A stretch of DNA of 64,000 nt from Cornus controversa (Eukaryota; Streptophyta; Magnoliopsida; Cornales; Cornaceae): contig CM048852.1 of assembly GCA_026545225.1 (NCBI GenBank), forward strand, positions 8,294,501 to 8,358,500, given 5' to 3'. Both the position numbers and the translations under genes were made by a program. Positions 23,627 to 34,689 of this stretch are shown piece by piece. The notes under the pieces were generated by a model. The model ran no database searches, had not been told where the DNA came from, and saw only the letters and a list, made by a program, of their open reading frames with translations. How positions within the stretch are numbered: position 1 is the first letter of the stretch; each line of letters opens with the position of its first letter.

Positions 23627-26528
23627 TGTAACACCCTCAAGATTTATATAGGACCTTGTTTAATTTTTTTCTTGGATTCAAAGATAATTTCTAGACTTTG
23701 AAGGGCTATAAGTGTAATTAAGGATATGGTGCATGATTGACACATGGTTTACTTGGGCAGTGTGGTGTTGATGTTATACTAAGTGGTGTGGCTGAATAGA
23801 GAGAGATAGAAAGAGAGACCCTTGTGCTTGGTTAGAGAGAAAAAGAAGAAAGAAAAAGAAAAAGAAAACAGAAGGTGGAGTATGGGGTATGCAACTAGAA
23901 TAAGAGAAAGAGAGGAAACAGGTGGCAGACATATACATGCATGGTGGACAACTGGAGGACTTGACATGTGTTGACTGACCTTTATGTATAGTTTGATGTA
24001 CTTGGTTTATAAGGAAACAAGAAAATAGAAAAGAGGATAGACTTCTCTAGCTTTCGGTGTAAACAAGATAGAGAGATAGAGTAATCACTTGTGCTCGATA
24101 AGAGAAAGAAAGAGAGAGAGTGTGAGAGAAGAACAGAGAGAGACCTTCAGGAAGAGAAAACAAAGAGCTGAGAACGGCTGGAGAAGAAGAAAAAAAAAGA
24201 AAAGAAAGAAAGAAGAAGAGAAGGAAAGCTATTCTGAGGCAAGTTGAATCTTGCCCTTATGCTTCTATATATATTTATATATCTAGATAACCAAGTTTTA
24301 AACTAGTAAAAATTATAATTTGAAACTGATTTTAGAGAGTTTTTAACAGGAAAATTTTTGGATTAAGTATCTTTTGGTATTAGACTATGTGGATCCTTAG
24401 TGTTAGGGGTTGCATGTTATGTTGGGTTAGTTTTCGTGGTTTAGTGTAGTTGAGTATGTAATATGTTTGTATACAGAATTGTTACATGATATGTTTTATG
24501 CCAATGTTGTAGATTTTTTTTTTTTTTCGTGTGGTTACCAGATTGCTTGCATGGACTAAGTATGGGTAAATATATGAATTTACATGGGACTATGGTTTTA
24601 CCTTTGGATATGTAGCTTGTTGCCACTTGCTTATTTTTCTTATATGTACAACTCTATTTATAAATTTTGGTCTGTACATTTATATATATATATATGGATG
24701 ATTGAATAATATATTTATATGTTGGTATACTTGTTGTGGATTGAGATGTATGGCATTAGACTTTTGAAGATGGGTCTTGGAGGTGATTTTGCTGGTAGCC
24801 GAAGCTAGTGGGTTTAGTTGGAGGTTGGCGTCATGGGATGCTTGAGATGGTGGCTGGGAATGTTTCGGCCAAGGGGCTGGATGAAGTTGTTGGAGGCTCA
24901 AGTGTGTTTAATTAGTGGGCTATCATGTTGGGTTTGATTTGGGCCAGATGATGTGGGCTGGCTAGCTTAGGAATTACTTGATGCATTGGGCTCTAAATTG
25001 GAAAGTGTACTGCCATGAATTAGGCTCAATGGTGTTACCAAACCACCTTATTTCAGTCCAATTGCTGAAGAGAAGGAAGCTACTTATGAATTAAAGGGTT
25101 TGGGCCTATAAAATTTATGATCTCAAAATTATGTTTTGATTTCAATAAGGTTGTTAAAGGTCTAAATTGGGGAAATATGTTTTGTGTGCCATATATTACA
25201 AAAATTTCTGAAATTCTATGCTTAGGCATTTAGAATTAATTATGCTAGAATAGTTGGTTCTAGAGAAAAATTCTTGAATGCTCCATAAATCATGTAAATT
25301 TGTGAAATCATTTGTTTTAACGCAATAGAGCTTGTTAAGTTAGAATAGTTGGTCCTAATGATTAAAGATTCGGTTAGCGACATTTTAAGCTTTATGAACG
25401 TGCCCAATTCGCTCTTTTAATTTATTAAATGTGAAAAGCATTTAATAAATTATAAAAGAATTTATGATGGTTTAAAGAACACTTGTTTTCCTTTTGTTTT
25501 AATTTAGAGAGAAAATTGGAGAAAATATCCTTTGAACCTTTAAAAATTACGAAAAGTTCTAGAGTCGTATATTTTGGCATAATAAACTTAATTATGCTAA
25601 AATAATTAAGTTTAGAAAAAATTTAAGTGGTGAAATCTTAAAGTGATTAATTAATATGATTAGTGATCACATTAAGAGAACGATTTGATTTATTAAATGT
25701 TAAAAGCATTTAGTAAATCTTAAAAGTTTGAAATCTTGAAAATGTGTTAAAATTCTTAAAGAATTTCTGAGGTATGGTCAGGGACCTACCTTTGGGGTGT
25801 GTACAGCCCTTTTGTTATGGCCATTGCGCGAAGAGTGCCCTTATTGTGTAGACGTGGTCCGGGACCATCTGGGGGAATAGACGTACAAGCCCAGCCACAT
25901 GTGCGAGCTTCCTTAGTCCGGAACTATACGATGCGCACCACTTGTTGGCTAAGCATGCCATCTATTGGAGGGGAGCCCGGGGTTCACTATGAGGTTATGT
26001 TAAGTTAATCTAGATGATTAGCTTAATAAGGAATTGTTGATAACACGGTTCTTATGTATGAACTAAATTTTGAATATGATAATTAACTAGCGTTTAATTA
26101 TCATAAGAAATTTTGTGAATGAAATCAACAAAGATTGTTGTACGTGTCCTTATATATAGGAATTTAAGGCAAGGTCAATTTGTTGAGCAATGATAGTGTT
26201 TTGCAATTCTTGCTGAGTTTGCTGAGCTCACTCATTTTTATTTTCAGGTACCGAGTGAATGGAAGCGCGGTACAGGACGATGGAGGCCATTTACATGTAT
26301 AAATTTCTTAGCATGTAATTATTTTTGTTGTACATAGTTGGCTCTCAGGAAGAGGGATGAGGTCTCCAGATGAAGTTTTTGTAATAGATGATCTAGAAGT
26401 TCATATTTTGATTGTAATATGTAAATTTTTGAATTGATGTATGGTATGATGGACGTTGTATTTCAAGTTGCGCACCAAATTCAAGTGCCGGACTAGAGTT
26501 TCAGGTTTTGAAATTTTGGGGCGTGACA
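23627..26528 (+). mobile_element. Solo chromovirus-type LTR (2.9 kb)
   Basis: The LTR starts TGTAACACCCTCAAG and ends TTTTGGGGCGTGACA. It is flanked on both sides by TGATC (23622-23626 and 26529-26533), a perfect 5-bp target duplication. No PBS or PPT adjoins it, so the interior was lost by LTR-LTR recombination. A TATA-like TTTATAAGG lies near 24008. A GC-richer transcribed segment lies at 25790-25990, and GCTGAGCTCACTC-type text near 26221 is shared with other chromovirus LTR sequence at 29577-29595. Confidence 0.85.
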
Positions 26529-26533
26529 TGATC

Positions 26534-26780
26534 GCTCTTCGGCTGGTGATGGTTGAAGAGGTCGTGGGGGTGTCTGGTTAATGGTTGGCTAGTGTGGCTG
26601 GCGCGTGGCATGGTGGGTATTCATTATGGAATTAATTTGGCCATGCATGGTGGACGGTTTAAGGGTGGCAGGTCTGTTCATGGTGGGTTCAGCCATGGCT
26701 TCCATGGTTGAAATGGTGATTGAACGATGATGATGGTGGAGGATTGAGTCTTTATTGGTGATGAGCTTCGGTTTTATGAA
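26534..26780. other. G-rich stretch before the monooxygenase relic
   Basis: Rich in GGTGG and GGCTGG. No supported ORF. It continues the sequence interrupted by the solo LTR. Confidence 0.35.
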
Positions 26781-27143
26781 GTGGAGGTAGTTGCTGGGTT
26801 CGGTTTTCACATGGTGAGGAAGCTGATGGTTGAAGTTGGCGAAGTCATTAAAATTGTTGGGAATTTTCTTGTTGCAGCAGATGGTTCTCTCTCTTCAATC
26901 CGCAGGAGTTTTATTCCTAATCTTAAATTGAAGCACTCAGGTTATTGTGCATGGAGAGGGATTCTTGATTTTTCAGAAAATGCTAATTCAGAAGCCATTA
27001 TGGGCATCCGCAGGGCGTATCCAGATCTTAATACATGCTTGTACTTTGACCATGCTTCTCGGACTCATAGCACACTTTATGAGCTTTTGAACAAAGGGAT
27101 CAATTGGATTTGGTATGTTAATTAACCTGAGCTCCTCATGGTC
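26781..27143 (+). pseudogene. FAD-dependent monooxygenase exon (relic)
   Basis: The frame carries FLVAADGSLSSIRRSFIP, then SGYCAWRGILDF, GIRRAYPDLNTCLYFDHASR and LYELLNKGINWIWYVN. The ADG..S..R block is the FAD-contacting 'DG' motif of class A flavoprotein monooxygenases, and the GYCAWRG text is typical of a plant family annotated as FAD-dependent urate hydroxylase-like or hydroxynicotinate monooxygenase-like. The frame stops at TAA (27123-27125), where a Gln codon (CAA) would be expected, and homology seems to run on for a few codons. The N-terminal GXGXXG FAD-binding region and the C-terminus are absent. It lies between a solo LTR and chromovirus-type LTR sequence, so it is a captured or stranded exon. 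Confidence 0.75.
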
Positions 27144-27861
27144 TTCGCGGCGGTGGTCGAGGGAGGTGTTGCAGGTGGTGGTTCGTGGTTGTGCCTTGAG
27201 ATCGCGACTGTGACTGGTAGCATTGGCTGTGGTGGTGGCAGTTTGTTTAAGTGGCCATTGATGGGTTTAGTGTCACGGCTGTGGGCTGTTTGGTGTGATC
27301 ACGGCGGTGGCAGCAGCCATGGCTGCCATAGCTGTCATGGTGGTCCATTGAGTAGGTTCTGTTTGGGCTCTAATTTGGCAGTGGGCTGCCATGACATTTG
27401 ATGGTGGGCAATTGATCTGGGCTGGACCAACTAAATTTAATGGGTTTCTTTGGTTTATTGTTTTGGGCATACATAATTAAATTGGATCTTTAACTTGGTT
27501 CCAATTGGGCTATTTTGCGGCTTCTCCATTTGATGGCTGATTAAAGAATTGGAATTGGGCTGATTTTATTGGGCTAGGTGATTGAATTAAGAATAGGTCC
27601 AGTACCATTTGAAAGAAGAGAAATGGGTTTTTGTGAGGGCTTTAATGCTGTACTGGGCTAGAAATTTAAATCAGGCCCAATATCAATTTAAGAGAAACAA
27701 ATGGTGAGTTTGACACTGAACTGGACCGGAATTACAAAATTTCAGGCACGGATCTATAAAAAGCGAAACCTAAGACAAGTTGATTCTTACCTCTATCTCC
27801 TACGTATATATAATTACATTGTTAATTTACATATGTTTTAATTTTTGTGCATATATAGTAA

Positions 27862-27911
<50 letters not shown>

Positions 27912-28545
27912 AATGTGGGTACTTAAATGCTAAATGCATGAATGTGATATATAAATCTATATATAAATATATTTATATTTAGAATTGAAAGCATGATAAA
28001 TTATTGATTGTTTTACATTGTGATATGTAAATGAATTTATGAATGCATGTATTTGAAATTAAGAGCATGAAATGTGGTATTTGATTTACATCGTTTTATG
28101 TAGGTGTTTGAATATTTATATTTCTACAAATATATATTGAAGTTGAATGTTACTGGTTATTGAGCATGTTGAAACATGGTATTTACTTAATGTGTATACA
28201 TGTGAAGGTGATTCATGTGTGAGGATATAATATATATTGCTTATGAGAGCCTGATTGATCGCATAACATGTTTAAATGTTAATATAAATGCCATGAGATG
28301 TTAGAATATGGTAAATATTCATGATGTATGAAATTGGGATACTTAAGGAATTGTAAAAGCATGATGAGTAATCCCATGGTTATAATTTATGCTATCCATA
28401 TACATTTGCATGACTTCCATCTTCATGAATGAGACATATTTAGTGAGGGTGGTGATCTCATTTGAATGTCCCTGTTATTGGAGTTCATTTGAGGAAGGAA
28501 TAGGATGATCTGAAAAGAGAAAACTTATAAGGAAATAATGGGATG
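27144..28545 (+). mobile_element. Chromovirus-type LTR sequence, 5' side (boundary unclear)
   Basis: No gene is supported. The AAGTTGATTCTTACCTC stretch near 27778 parallels AAGTTGAATCTTGCCCT at 24241 in the solo LTR, and the interspersed 'gggct..ggccc' text is also shared in style. A (TG)n(TA)n microsatellite lies at 27864-27911. I infer that this is the front part of the LTR that ends at 30269, but I could not locate its start. Confidence 0.4.
27864..27911. repeat. (TG)n(TA)n microsatellite
   Basis: About 14 TG units followed by about 10 TA units. Confidence 0.9.
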
Positions 28546-29187
28546 TGTAATACTCCACTTCAACATATGGTATGATATCGTCTGCTTTGGGCCTAAGACC
28601 GCACGGTTTTGTTCTTGGGTTTTATCTCAAAAGGCCTCATACCATTTGAAGAGAATATACTACATATAAGCACATCCCTTTCTCCACACCCAAGCGATGT
28701 GGAATTGAGCACCCTTATACCCTGTCAGTGTGGTAGTTCGCTCAGTGTCTCTTCTTTGCACCTGCCCACATCACACCCGCTCACAAGGGTTACTACAATC
28801 CACCCCCTTACGAGGCCCATCAATTTAAGCGTATCCCTAGCCCAACCATTCTAGCCCAGATTCCTCCTTAGCCCAATCCAAAGCATTTAAAATATTTACA
28901 TCAAACAATACATAATCAATAAACAATTCACATAAAGTGATAAAAATATAAACAGAGAAATTCACATGAAATAATTGAAATCTATAAAACATAAATAATC
29001 CACATAAAATGATAACAATCAAACTTATCTATTCCATGAAATGATAAAATGCATATAAAGGGAAAGCAACTCACATAAAATGATAAAATATAAAAATAAG
29101 GCATTTCACATGAATTAATAATAACAATAATATAAATAAATTCAAATTCTTTAAAATAATAGACGTCCAAATTTCTGGGGTATTACA
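28546..29187 (-). mobile_element. TRIM-derived insertion with TGTAATAC/GTATTACA ends
   Basis: The first 252 bp (28546-28797) is a near full-length copy of the TRIM LTR at 22390-22640, and is followed by the TRIM polypurine block (CACCCCCTTACGAGGCCC). The next 370 bp is unrelated: AT-rich with repeated ATTCACAT(A/G)AA and ATGATAA words. It ends GGGGTATTACA, which mirrors the opening TGTAATAC. The flanks GGATG and AGATG could be a mutated 5-bp duplication. Either a TRIM LTR was joined to another element, or two insertions abut. Confidence 0.5.
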
Positions 29188-30269
29188 AGATGGACCTGTT
29201 ATTGGAGTCCCAATTGGATAGCATTGCATGGACCTTTTATTGGAGTACAATGGAAGTATGAAAAGGATGAGAAAGAGGTGCATATCATGTTACATTACAT
29301 ATAGCTCATGATATGGTTAAAGTATGAAATTTGTGCATTTCATGATTAAATGCAGTGTATGGTTATTTGATTTCAAACCATGAAAGTTGAGCATGTTAAA
29401 AATGATATTTATGTCATGTTTATTTGAATTTTATGTGCTAAAATTGTCATATGAGTTGTTAAATGCTAGTTGAGCATGAATAATTATTGTAATATAATTA
29501 TTTTGAGTATTTTGAGAATATGTGGGAATCGACTTACTAAAGCAGTGATAGTATGTTCGACATACCTTGTTAAGCTTTGAGCTGAGCTCACACACCAACC
29601 CCCTTGCGATTTTGCAAGTATTGCAAATGATACGGAGTCAGTTAGGGATCGATAGTACCAGTTAGAATTTAATCTATATCCAGAATATTGGATATATGAG
29701 TTTTTTTTGTTTGGATTAAATGTATTGGACATTTAAGTTGATTAAAATTCTCCAGTTGTATTTATTTATTCGACTTATGTATATGAGATAGACTTTCACG
29801 AATGATTTATTTAAGTGGAGAATAATGACTTTTCTTGGAATAAAAGAAAAATGAGAATTTTGTGAATAAGTGAGGTTTTATTTAATCACCTCCAATTTCC
29901 AATGATATTCATGATTTGAACGAGGATTTTTACTTTAATCATTCATAATTTTTCGAGTGTGAGAAATTGGGTGTTTATAGTTAATGGTATTAAGAGTATC
30001 ATACAATTCTTCCGCTAAATTATAAGGTCATAATTAAATTGAATGATCATGTGTGATATTCTGGATAAGAATTGATGAGATAATAATAAGAAGACTTTTG
30101 CGACAGTTAATGATCTCGGTGATCCAGATAGGAGTCGAGAGTGATGATTGGTAGTTTGGCATAGTTGTCCGAGTCATGAAATGACGATCGGGTAATCATG
30201 ACACCTCACTACCCGGGATTCGGGCTTGGATCGGGGGAAACCCGATGGTCCGAATGTTTGGGCGTGACA
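29188..30269 (+). mobile_element. Chromovirus-type LTR, 3' part
   Basis: The region ends GTTTGGGCGTGACA at 30269. Its last 150 bp match, in reverse complement, the minus-strand LTR end at 12551-12720 (shared GATGACAATCGGG/ATGACGATCGGG, TCATGACAC, CATAGTTGTC). GAGCTGAGCTCACAC near 29577 is a chromovirus LTR landmark. Inside, AATGGTATTAAGAGTATC near 29983 looks like a decayed PBS after another LTR end, suggesting an earlier nested junction. Confidence 0.55.
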
Positions 30270-30675
30270 TTTTTTTTATCAAACGGTCAAGCGAAGTAAA
30301 TAAAAAGAAGAAGAAAAAGGATTTTCTTTGATGCAATAGAGACCTGCACTGATTTAGTCCTGACTACTAAGTAAAAAATTACTAGTGTATCTTCATGTAT
30401 GACATAAATATTTGAAGAAAAATAAAACTTAGTGTTCCCGAAGTTTTGACTAGCGAATCCTTTGGAATTGGGGATGCGCAACTGATAGGGAAATTATGAT
30501 AAGATAAGAAAAATCAAAGTTCTATTAGATGAATAAGATTGATCCATTCAAAATAGTTATACCAAACAGATAGAATAACCATTTCAAATTCTCGGACTCT
30601 GCGTTAACGATAGCTCCATAAATGGAGAAAAGGTTGGCTAGTGAGTTGCAAAAGAATGAATGCAACATTTATTAT
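30270..30675. other. Gene-free spacer
   Basis: AT-rich sequence with nothing recognised. The last five bases, ATTAT, are the left target duplication of the following copia element. Confidence 0.5.
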
Positions 30676-33000
30676 TGATGGTCTGGGAAGCCCTTAAGCA
30701 TGTTTGCTCAAGTTTTAATATCAAAAAGGATCCGTAAGGGCATTAGTGTCATTTGTCTTTAAATGTAATGACTGGGTTTAATTTTATGATTTAATTATTT
30801 ATCTTATTCTATTAAATATTTTCATGTATATACACTAACCTAATTATAGGGGCAATTTCGTCAAATTCTCCAATAAAAGCATTATGAAAATTATTACTAG
30901 GTCAACAATAGTGCAGGGGCAATTTGGAAATTAGTCTTGCTAGGGTTTCTTGTTCACAAAAATAAATAAATAAATAAATAAATAAAACAAAAAGTAAAGA
31001 GGAGGATATATCAGCTAGCGGTGTATATAGATATAGAAAACACAGACTGACAGTGTATGCAAGAAGATAGAGAGAGAGTGAAAGTCTTGTGAGAGAAAGA
31101 GAAATCTTCATCCTCTGTATCTTGTGATGTCGGATTCATTATCGTCGGCATCCTCATACACTTAAGTCATCATCTTCACTGTTGGAATATGCAAGTCATC
31201 TAGATCAATTTCGCCGATTCCAAGTAGAGACTCAATTCTTTGTTGATTCCAAACAGAGACTCAGTTCTTAGTGCATCACTCTTGAAAATTCTTCAACAGA
31301 TCTTAGTTCTTCGAGTCTTCTATCATGGTTGTCAGTATCTTCAAAGACATCACTCATTTTTGTCGGCATCGCAAAAAAAATCTCAATTTGTCGTTTGTCG
31401 GCATCATCAATTGCTTGAATATCTCCGCCGGCATCAACAGAGACTCTACCATTTCTATGTGTCGTTGTTATACAGATTCACAGAGGCTTAGTTTTGGTAT
31501 AATATTTCCTATCTATACTCTTTCACACTCACAGGTGTACATTGATTAGATCAATCACATATCTATATACATACTCTCACAGGTACACTTGTTGGGGCTT
31601 ACTTGTTGACACACATTCTCATAGGTGCACAACTCTCTGTTCGTGTTTCTAAATTGTGAATCTGTGATTTTTGAGTTTCTTTACCATAAATCTGTTGTGA
31701 TGATTTCAAGTTGCTAAAAGTTATTTTCTAAAAACTATTTTGCTGAAAATTTCAAGTTGATGAAATTATGTTTCGTAATCTGTTTTTGCTGAATTGCTGT
31801 GCTGTCCTAAAAGTCCAAATTGCTGAAATTGAACTTCCTATTGATGATTTGCTGAATGTTAAATGCTGAAGTTGAATTTTATTGTGCTGAAATTGCTAAT
31901 TTGGGTTTAATACCTTGCTGTTTTTGGGAATTAAAGTGTGGTGTTTTGAGCTTAATATGTTGATGTCTTGAGGTTTAAATTGTTCTATTTTGAGAAGGTT
32001 AATGCTGATGTTTGAATTTAAAACATTGATATTTTGGGTATTAAAGTGTGTTGTCTTGAGATTTAAATTGTGCTATTTTGAGAAGGTTAATATTGCTGTT
32101 TTGGAATTGATAACTTGTTATTTTGGAATTGCAAATTTGCTGATTTGGAATTAATATTGTTGTTTTTAAATTCCTAACTTACTGATTTGGAATTGCTGAT
32201 TTTTAAAAGCTGAAATATGTTTCACTGAATTGTGTTCATACTCTTTATCTATTGAACTGCTAGTGCTACTAATTTCTACATTAGTTGCAATTGTGTCTAA
32301 TTATAAGAACATGTTCAAAATCTAAGTAGTACCAGAATAGTTGCTCATGGTAAATACCAAGATGAAGGAGAGTTTTCAAGTAGCTAAGAATAGGATTCAT
32401 TGAAAGAGTGTTCTACTACAAGTCCGTTGCAGCTACACTCAAGGGTGTACATATTGAAGCTTATCGCAGCAAAAGTTCAAGTATCATTATCTAGCAAGAA
32501 CTCAAGTGGTCGTGTCAGTATCAAGTTGAACTTTGAAGACTAACAATCAGAGTTTGAAGATTTATAGATCATTACATTGAACTTACTCCGCAGTCATCAT
32601 TTGTAGTCCAAGTATAAGGATACTTTGGACAGGGGGAGTTTGAGTGATTGTGGTGAGATTGGTGAGAGATAGCTTAGCCTTTGGGAAGCATAGGCTGGGT
32701 GAGAGCAGAAAGCTGTTGTGAGGATTGGTGAGAGTGGTTCAGGTCTACGGAGGCTATGAAATAGGGTGAGAACTAAAGTAATTATGTGGTGAGTTGGTTG
32801 AGTGAGAATGTGATTGGAAAATTATTGTACTGCCATTTTAGACATAATGGAGCTAAGCTCTGGCTTGGAAGGATGTTTTTCCACCTAGGGTTTTACCTCT
32901 ATAAATAATTATGTCAAATTGTGTGATTGCATTTGTTAGTCAAACTTGCAATATTAGGAAGAAAAATCGAAGAACCTATTCACCCCCTGTAGGTTCATCA
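30676..33000 (+). repeat. Copia left LTR (2325 bp)
   Basis: Starts TGATGGTCTGGGAAG and ends GGTTCATCA. It matches 37888-40218 throughout. It is unusually long for a plant copia LTR and contains a long region of TTGCTGATTTGGAAT-like short imperfect repeats (about 31720-32210). Confidence 0.9.
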
Positions 33001-33016
33001 ATTGGTATCAGAGGAC
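33001..33016 (+). promoter_or_regulatory. Copia primer binding site
   Basis: ATTGGTATCAGAGGAC directly follows the left LTR and matches the 3' end of initiator Met tRNA for its first 11-12 bases. Confidence 0.85.
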
Positions 33017-33062
33017 AAGTCTGCATTTCTTGGTTTAACCACCTGCAATAAAGATCCTAAGA

Positions 33063-34414
33063 ATGGCTGAAGACATTTCTACTCACAAGGCTCCCATTTT
33101 TTACGGCACTAGCTTTGACACTTAGAGGATTAAAATGGAGGCTTTCTTACTATCCATCTCTTATGATATTTGGCACGCTACATTAGAAGGGGTTGTTATC
33201 CTTGATCTTGCAAACCCTCAACAGCTAACAAGATTGCAAAATCAGTTGATGGGAAGGCTAGAAATACTTTGTACAAAGCATTGCAAAAGCAAGAATTCAC
33301 AAGAGTTAAAAATTGTAAAAGTACAAAGAAAATTTGGGATTCACTTGTAACTGCACATGAAGGAACCAACACCATCAAAGAACATAAGATTCAACTTCAT
33401 CAAGTCAAGTTCGATGGTCTTAAGATGTTTGAAAGAGAAAATGTGGCATATTACTTCTTCAGAGTCAAAGATATTGTAAATGACATAAGGGCCCTGGGTG
33501 AACAGATTGAAGACAAAGTGGTTTGCAAAAAGATACTGCGCACTATGACTGATAGGTTCAATCCCAAGGTCACTATTCTAGAAGACAAAGACATCTCTAG
33601 ACTCAGCATTGATAAGCTAGAGTCATCTCTCACAGCTTATGAGATGAGAATTGGACCTCTTACTTAATCAAGGAATGAGTCAGCTCTAAAAGCTAAAGAA
33701 GTGGAGGTTTCAATCGAAAAGGAATCAAATTCTGATGACTCTAAAGATGAAATGGCTTAGATAGCAAGAAAGTTCAAAAAAATTAAAATGAAGAGAAAAG
33801 CAAAGCAACAACAAGGATAAGGTTGTTTTGCATGTGGAAAGTAAGGTCACTACATAGCTAATTGTCCAACTGCTCCTAAGAAACAAAAACATAAGAAGTT
33901 CAGTGCTCCGCAGTATAAAGAAAAGGGCAAGAAAAATGCCTTTTACACTAGTTGGGATTCAATCTCAGAAGAAGAATAACAAGAATCATCAGATGAGAAT
34001 GATGAAGATGCATGTTTGTTTATGGCCTTACAAGAATCAAATGTGGCTAATTCAGATTCTGAAAGTGAAGAAAAACCCGATGTTGATGAAGTCCTTGCAG
34101 AATGTGAAAGGTTGGCATGAAAGTGTAGTGAACAAAAAAAATAATTGAAAAGGGCCAACTCAGAGCTGCAAAAGTCAAAGGAGTTGCTTATCAAGGACTT
34201 AAGAGTAAAATTGTCTACCTTATGTGCCATTACACTTACTATGTGCTATCTAATGAAATACAGGACTAAAGAATCAAATTGGAGCACCAAAAGGTGCAAA
34301 CTAGAATTGAGTTCATTTCTTGAAGAGAGATCTCAAAAGATGCATGAGATCTGGGAAAAATCTATGAGGCAAATGGGCAAAACAGGTATTGGTTTTGACG
34401 ACAAAGTCACTTAG
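33063..34414 (+). pseudogene. Copia gag relic
   Basis: Opens MAEDISTHKAPIFYGTSFDT and meets a TAG at 33123 where a Trp codon is usual in this Gag signature. The frame then continues through a UBN2-type domain (TRVKNCKSTKKIWDSL, then EHKIQLHQVKFDGLKMFERE, about 33300-33440). A zinc knuckle near 33823-33870 reads CFACGK, a stop, then GHYIANC, so its order CX2CX4HX4C is intact except for the stop. The C-terminal part is spread over several frames. The protein would have coated the element RNA. Confidence 0.85.
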
Positions 34415-34689
34415 GTGAAATCAAACAAATCCCACTCAACTTTTGTTAGAGCTGAGAATGGTAATATATATGCTTCATATCTTGTTGTTGATGTAGCTAG
34501 TAGACCAAAATATGAAAGTCATTTTAATGTTCATCATCAATCTAGGATCAAGAATGCATTTTCTAGAATTGCTTGTCTCAATTATATGAAATTGAAACCC
34601 ATGTATGTTAGAAAAATTGATCTACACATTCACAGAGCACCTGTAACTTCAAAAGGGTTGATTAAATTAAAATAATATGAATTTCTAAG

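Noticed and set aside
23163..23640. Minus-strand ORFs of 95 and 145 residues with Thr-His repeats
   Set aside because: They run through the TG microsatellite and purine-rich sequence; composition is low-complexity.
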